A stretch of DNA of 10,949 bases from Planctomycetota bacterium (GTDB lineage Bacteria > Planctomycetota > SZUA-567), in the NCBI GenBank assembly GCA_031270145.1, contig JAISYD010000197.1:1-10949 (forward strand), given 5' to 3'. Under the pieces are notes generated by a model. It was given only the letters and a program-made list of their open reading frames with translations, ran no database searches and was not told where the DNA came from. This document shows positions 7,063 to 10,949 of the stretch, piece by piece. How positions within the stretch are numbered: the first letter of the stretch is position 1; every line of letters starts with the position of its first letter. The translations under genes and the position numbers were made by a program.

Positions 7063-9959
7063 GCTCGCTCCCTCCGGTAGAAGATCCGCAACAGGGCCGG
7101 GGTGGCCAACAGGCTGGCGGCCAGCACCAACCCCAGCGCCACGATGAAAAGCCGCCCCATGCTGGCCACCCCCTCGTAACCGCTGATCGCCAGGGAACCG
7201 AAGCCGGCGAAATCGGTGAGGGCGGTGACGACCAGCGCCCGCCCGGTGTCGGACACAATGACCCGCACGTCGCGGCCGGACTCGAAGAAGCGCTCGCTCA
7301 TGTGGATGCCGTTGTCGACGCCTAGACCGATCAGGATGGGGATGACCAGGGTGTTGACGAAATTGAGGGTCAGGCCGGTCAGGCTCATGAATCCGGCCAG
7401 CAGAACCATGCCGATGAGAATGGGGGAAAGACTCCAGAGGAAGCGTTGGGGATGGCGGATGAAGAAGGCCAGGATCGCCAGGGCGCAGATGCCGAACACC
7501 GCCAGCGATACCCGCCGGAAGTCGTTTATGACGATCTCCGCCAATTCGTGGGCAAGGATTGGCATGCCGGCGAGGATGGCCCGGCCGCCGCCGGCCTCGA
7601 CGCCGAGGCGTTTGCGGACCGCCGCCAGCCAGGCGTCGTCAATCAGCGGCTCTCCCGTCCCGGCGGACCTGGGCGGCGGATAGACGGAAATCTTCACCGC
7701 CCAGCCGGACGGCTCGAAAACCGTGACCCGCTTGACCCGCTCCCCCCAGGCGAGATCGGGCGCGTGGTAAAGGGCGAGCAGGCCCCCGCGATCAAACTCC
7801 GCGCCGGCGGGGGCTCTGGCGGTTTCGCCGCGATCCACCGCCGGCGCCGCCAGCCGGATCGGAAAGCGGAGATCGGCCGGCAAGGCGGACCGCAGGTCGA
7901 TTTGCCGCCGGCGCCGCGAAACAAAGCGCTTGATGTAGCGCCAGAGCGGCGTCTCCGCCAGGTCCGAGGGCAACACGACGAGATCGGCCTCGGCGCGCTT
8001 CCGATGCTCCTCCAGCAGGGCGAAGGTGAAGGCGAAATACTCCTCGTCCAGCCCTTCCTCGTCCAGCGCCCGCCTGAAGTCGGCCGCCGCCCGCGGCAGA
8101 TCGGCCTCCCGGATGGCTTTCAGCATGCGGCGCTGGACCGACGGCGGCGGCAGGTAGCGGAGGAACGATTCGTGCGCCAGCAGGAGCGGCTCGCCGCCGC
8201 CGGGCGGCGGCTTTTCCATTTTGGCGCAGATGTCCTGCAGCCGCGCCGCCTCCTCCACCGCCGCCGCCTCGTCGTCGCCGTAGGCCAGGAGCATGAGCAT
8301 ATTGGGGTTCCGGTTGGAAAAGGCGCGGGCGATTTCCCCCGCGAGCTCGAACACCCGCTCCGGGGGCCGGAGGCTGGCCACCCGCTCGTCGAAGCGGATT
8401 GAGCCGGGGTAAAACGCGAGCCGCCAGCCGCTGACCGCCAGGAGGACGGCGACGACGACGGCAAAGGGCCAGGGCCGCCGGTCGATCAGCCGCCCCAGGC
8501 CATCCAGTCCCAGGCTGAGCGGCTTCAGCGAGGCCGGGCGCTCGCCTCCCTCCCGGTAGCGCCAGACCAGCAGGGCCGGCAGGACGAAAAGCATCACCGG
8601 GGCGGAAAGGAATATGCCGACGCCGGCCAGGACGCCGAACTCGGCCAATTGGCTGAATCGGGTCGCGCCGAGGGAAAGGAAGGCGATGGCGGTGGTGACC
8701 ATGCCGATGATCACCCCCCAGCCGGTGTTTTCGATGGCGATGACGAACGCCTCCTCGAGTTCGCCCCCCCGGGAGCGTTCGCCGATGTAGCGGTTGTAGA
8801 TATGGATGGCGTAATCAATGCCAAGCCCCACCAGGACGGCGGCGAAGCTGGCGGAAATCAGGTTCAACTGCCCGTACATCAGCCAGCCGATCCCGATGGA
8901 CCAGGACACCACCATGACCAATGGCGTGCCGATATACAGGAGCACGCCCGCCCGGCGGAAAATCAGGCCGAAAATGGCCAGCACCCCGATCAGGCTGGTG
9001 GCGAGGGTGTAGGCGAGGTTGGAGTTGACATGCCGGGTGTAGCCGACCGCCGCCTCGTAGCCGCCGCCGAATTCCACCTGGATGGAATCGCGGGCGGCCG
9101 GCGGGATCAGTTGGTCGTACAGCTCGGCCGCGGCGGCCCGGATGTCGGCCGAGACGCCCATGGCGAATTCGATGCTCTGGGCCGGGCGGTCCGGCTGGAT
9201 GACCGCGATAAGCATGGTGGCTTCCCGGTCGACCAGGTAGCCGCCGTTCGCCTGGCCGTCGGCGCCCGCCACCCCGTAACGCTCCATGGCCCGCTGGAAG
9301 ACCGGCCCCAGGCCGATGGCGTCCATGAGCAGCCATTCGTCCATGGCCAGGGCGCCGGACATGACTCCGACCAGCTTGGCCTTGAGCGAGGCCACGGAGC
9401 GGCGGATGGCCTCGGGGGTCATGAGTTCCTTGACCCGATCTATTTCGTCGTCGCCCAACATGAGAAGGCCATAGGAGGGGATAGCCTCGTAAAGCAGGTA
9501 ATCCTTGTCCTCCTGGCGGAATTTGCGGCAAAAGGCCCCGCTGATCCGGGGGTCGGCCAGCAGCCGCCCGACCAGGGCGTCGGCCAGCCGCCCGGCCGCC
9601 GCGACATGGCGTTCCCGCGCCCGGCGGCGCTCCAGCCGCGCCGGCTCGGACGCCAATTCCGGGCGGCGCTCCAACTCGGCCGCCCCGGGTTCGCGCTCCC
9701 CCGGCCCGCCCAGCCGGAACACCACCACCGCCTCGTCCACCGACTCGAAATCGACGATGGCGCGGGTGAAGTCGCGCGCCGCCGGCACGTCCCGCGGCAG
9801 CATGGCGGCCAGGTCGAAGGGCGCGTGCAACCCTCCCCAGAGATGGCTGAACAGGGGCGGGAGCCAGGAGGCGACGGTGAGGCCGAGGGCGACGGCCAAA
9901 ATCAATCGGTGGCGCCGGCAGGCGGTGACGGCAATGGCCCGGAGGATTCTTTTCTGCAT
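7059..9959 (-). CDS. MMPL/RND family transporter (predicted envelope exporter)
   Basis: This is a 966-residue inner-membrane protein with duplicated RND topology. There is one helix near residues 19-37, a periplasmic domain to about 313, and five helices (about 314-333, 338-360, 366-387, 413-431, 443-466). The pattern then repeats: one helix (498-516), a second periplasmic domain to about 816, and five helices (817-957). The paired helix-4 signatures GLGIDYAIHIYNR (378-390) and GLGVDNGIHMSER (878-890) are diagnostic of MMPL proteins, including exporters of lipids and the hopanoid-associated HpnN group. The first loop carries a charged Glu/Arg-rich helix (about 86-130). The first Asp of each GLG-D motif probably serves proton coupling, as in the family. 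The gene starts 24 bp after the lipoprotein gene. Its ATG has only a weak, distant AAGG (15 bases), suggesting coupling to the lipoprotein. It ends overlapping purL by 4 bp. The substrate is unknown; a hydrophobic or lipid cargo is inference. Confidence 0.9.
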   Translation of the reverse strand: MQKRILRAIAVTACRRHRLILAVALGLTVASWLPPLFSHLWGGLHAPFDLAAMLPRDVPAARDFTRAIVDFESVDEAVVVFRLGGPGEREPGAAELERRPELASEPARLERRRARERHVAAAGRLADALVGRLLADPRISGAFCRKFRQEDKDYLLYEAIPSYGLLMLGDDEIDRVKELMTPEAIRRSVASLKAKLVGVMSGALAMDEWLLMDAIGLGPVFQRAMERYGVAGADGQANGGYLVDREATMLIAVIQPDRPAQSIEFAMGVSADIRAAAAELYDQLIPPAARDSIQVEFGGGYEAAVGYTRHVNSNLAYTLATSLIGVLAIFGLIFRRAGVLLYIGTPLVMVVSWSIGIGWLMYGQLNLISASFAAVLVGLGIDYAIHIYNRYIGERSRGGELEEAFVIAIENTGWGVIIGMVTTAIAFLSLGATRFSQLAEFGVLAGVGIFLSAPVMLFVLPALLVWRYREGGERPASLKPLSLGLDGLGRLIDRRPWPFAVVVAVLLAVSGWRLAFYPGSIRFDERVASLRPPERVFELAGEIARAFSNRNPNMLMLLAYGDDEAAAVEEAARLQDICAKMEKPPPGGGEPLLLAHESFLRYLPPPSVQRRMLKAIREADLPRAAADFRRALDEEGLDEEYFAFTFALLEEHRKRAEADLVVLPSDLAETPLWRYIKRFVSRRRRQIDLRSALPADLRFPIRLAAPAVDRGETARAPAGAEFDRGGLLALYHAPDLAWGERVKRVTVFEPSGWAVKISVYPPPRSAGTGEPLIDDAWLAAVRKRLGVEAGGGRAILAGMPILAHELAEIVINDFRRVSLAVFGICALAILAFFIRHPQRFLWSLSPILIGMVLLAGFMSLTGLTLNFVNTLVIPILIGLGVDNGIHMSERFFESGRDVRVIVSDTGRALVVTALTDFAGFGSLAISGYEGVASMGRLFIVALGLVLAASLLATPALLRIFYRRERA

Positions 9960-9983
9960 GGCTGGTGGTCTTCGCCTTGGCCG

Positions 9984-10895
9984 TCAGGGCGACGCCAGGT
10001 TTGCCAACGCCTGTCCCGGGGCCGCCGTCGGCAGTTCGGAGATGTCGGATTCCATGTCGGCCTGGGAGAGCGGCAGGTAGCGGGTGTTGGCCGAGGCGGC
10101 GATGTCGAAGTCCTCGTCCAGCACCACGGCGTTTCCTTCCACCGTCTTGAAATGCATTTCCATCAGCCGGTTGTCGCCCGGCCAGCTGAAGGAAATCAGG
10201 TAGGGAAAAACCGGGCCGGAGTTCCGGGCTCCGATGCCGTCGAGGCCGCGGTAGTCGCCGTAAGTCCGGATCATGACCGGCCTGCCGCCGGCGTCAAGCT
10301 GGGCCAGGGAGGCGATGCGGCCGGTGCGGCGATCCAGGGTCAGCCGGAGGCGCGGGCGGTTGCCGGGGACGTCCTCCTCCATGGCCAGCGTCTCCTTGGC
10401 CTCGCCGGCCGGCGCGGCGGCGTGGCGCCAGCGCCGCAGCAGGAGCGAGGTGTCGGGCCTTAGCATCTGGCGGAGCACCTCGTCCGGATCGAAGCGGAAG
10501 GCGAGATGGCGCAATTCGTCCACCTTGCCGTGGTACAGGGTGTTTTGCGACGGGACGTAAAAGCCGATGTCGTCCCCGAGCTTCACCACGTCGAAGGCCT
10601 GGATGGTTCCGGCCAGCTTGTCGGCCCGGATGCGGAGGCGATCGGAATCGTCGGCCAGCACATCGGCGTTGACGGTGAGGCCGAAGCGGTTGGGCCGGTC
10701 GACGATGCGCATGACGCCCTTGCCGGCCAGGCTGGACAGGCTGGTACGGGTTTCCACCGCGTTTTTCACCAGCAGGTCGGGCGGATCGCTTTCATCGGCC
10801 GGTTTGGCGGCGGACTGGCCGCCGGTCCCGGAGCAGCCGGCCAGCCCCAAGGCGAAAAGCAGGAGAAGCGGATAAAGCGGCGGACATTTTTTCAT
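9984..10895 (-). CDS. Outer-membrane lipoprotein, LolA/DUF4292-like
   Basis: This is a 303-residue exported lipoprotein. The signal is MKK, a hydrophobic core (PLLLLFALG) and the lipobox LAGC with Cys21. Serine follows the cysteine, which by the E. coli sorting rule favours the outer membrane. The mature part begins with a flexible Ser/Gly/Asp-rich stretch. It then shows alternating strands (GKGVMRIVDRPNRFGLTVNADV, split by turns, and GFYVPSQNTLYHGKVDEL) typical of the LolA/LolB/DUF4292 beta-sheet fold that holds lipid acyl chains. A second strand-rich half around RLTLDRRTGRIASL follows. The match is by pattern and moderate only. The ATG at 10895 has AAGGAA on the minus strand (10904-10909), 8 bases upstream. 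The RND transporter gene follows 24 bp downstream. LolA-like proteins are often encoded beside MMPL exporters, so a partner role in cargo hand-off across the periplasm is plausible but inferred. Confidence 0.72.
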   Translation of the reverse strand: MKKCPPLYPLLLLFALGLAGCSGTGGQSAAKPADESDPPDLLVKNAVETRTSLSSLAGKGVMRIVDRPNRFGLTVNADVLADDSDRLRIRADKLAGTIQAFDVVKLGDDIGFYVPSQNTLYHGKVDELRHLAFRFDPDEVLRQMLRPDTSLLLRRWRHAAAPAGEAKETLAMEEDVPGNRPRLRLTLDRRTGRIASLAQLDAGGRPVMIRTYGDYRGLDGIGARNSGPVFPYLISFSWPGDNRLMEMHFKTVEGNAVVLDEDFDIAASANTRYLPLSQADMESDISELPTAAPGQALANLASP

Positions 10896-10949
10896 GGCTG
10901 TGCTTCCTTAACCGTCAAAGCCGCGCCCGGCCCGGCATAAACAAAAAAA
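10896..10949. other. Upstream region of the lipoprotein operon, cut by the window edge
   Basis: These 54 bases hold the lipoprotein ribosome binding site (minus strand AAGGAA), a GC-only stretch (about 10920-10936) and a run of seven A at the window end, which is seven T on the minus strand. No convincing -35/-10 pair is visible. The T-run could be the tail of a terminator belonging to a gene further right on the minus strand, but its stem would lie outside the window, so this cannot be decided. Confidence 0.35.

Noticed and set aside
4600..7080. An 826-codon open frame on the plus strand opposite purL
   Set aside because: Its translation is rich in Gly/Ala/Val/Asp/His without recognisable motifs, whereas the minus strand encodes a full PurL. 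In GC-rich DNA the antisense frame often lacks stops.
8649..10463. A 604-codon open frame on the plus strand opposite the RND transporter and the lipoprotein
   Set aside because: It spans two real genes and the gap between them and has no domain-like pattern, so it is a composition shadow.

Overview
The window is a GC-rich (roughly two thirds G+C by eye), densely coded chromosomal segment from a bacterium. A lipobox lipoprotein, a 12-helix RND/MMPL exporter and a periplasmic-type solute-binding protein point to a Gram-negative cell envelope. The phylum cannot be fixed from the sequence. The YugP-type membrane protease, the style of the phosphohexomutase and the PurS-PurS-PurL fusion would fit a planctomycete/PVC-like or deltaproteobacterial relative, but that is inference only. 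Nothing suggests a mobile element, phage, CRISPR array or recent transfer: no transposase, integrase, tRNA or rRNA was seen, and base composition looks even throughout.

Layout. The plus-strand block (1-2670) opens with the C-terminal end of a YugP-like zinc metallopeptidase. Eighteen bases later comes a tightly overlapping ABC importer cassette: binding protein, permease and ATPase, of the nitrate/sulfonate/taurine type with unknown substrate. It ends 22 bp from the convergent minus-strand block. Read in its own direction (right to left), that block holds a LolA/DUF4292-like outer-membrane lipoprotein, a large MMPL/RND transporter, a 974-residue PurL with two N-terminal PurS-like modules, and, after a 107-bp gap with its own promoter-like signal, a phosphomannomutase/phosphoglucomutase.

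How the genes may work together. The ABC genes form one import system. The lipoprotein and RND transporter look like an envelope export or lipid-trafficking pair. PurL is translationally coupled to the transporter (4-bp overlap), probably through operon packing rather than shared function. The PurS modules are fused to PurL and no glutaminase domain is present, so a separate PurQ must be encoded elsewhere. The phosphohexomutase supplies sugar phosphates for envelope polysaccharide or central metabolism.

No clearly novel defence or mobile system is visible. The points most worth a second look are the PurS2-PurL architecture, the lipoprotein/RND pair coupled to a purine gene, and a perfect inverted repeat laid over the promoter of the phosphohexomutase gene.
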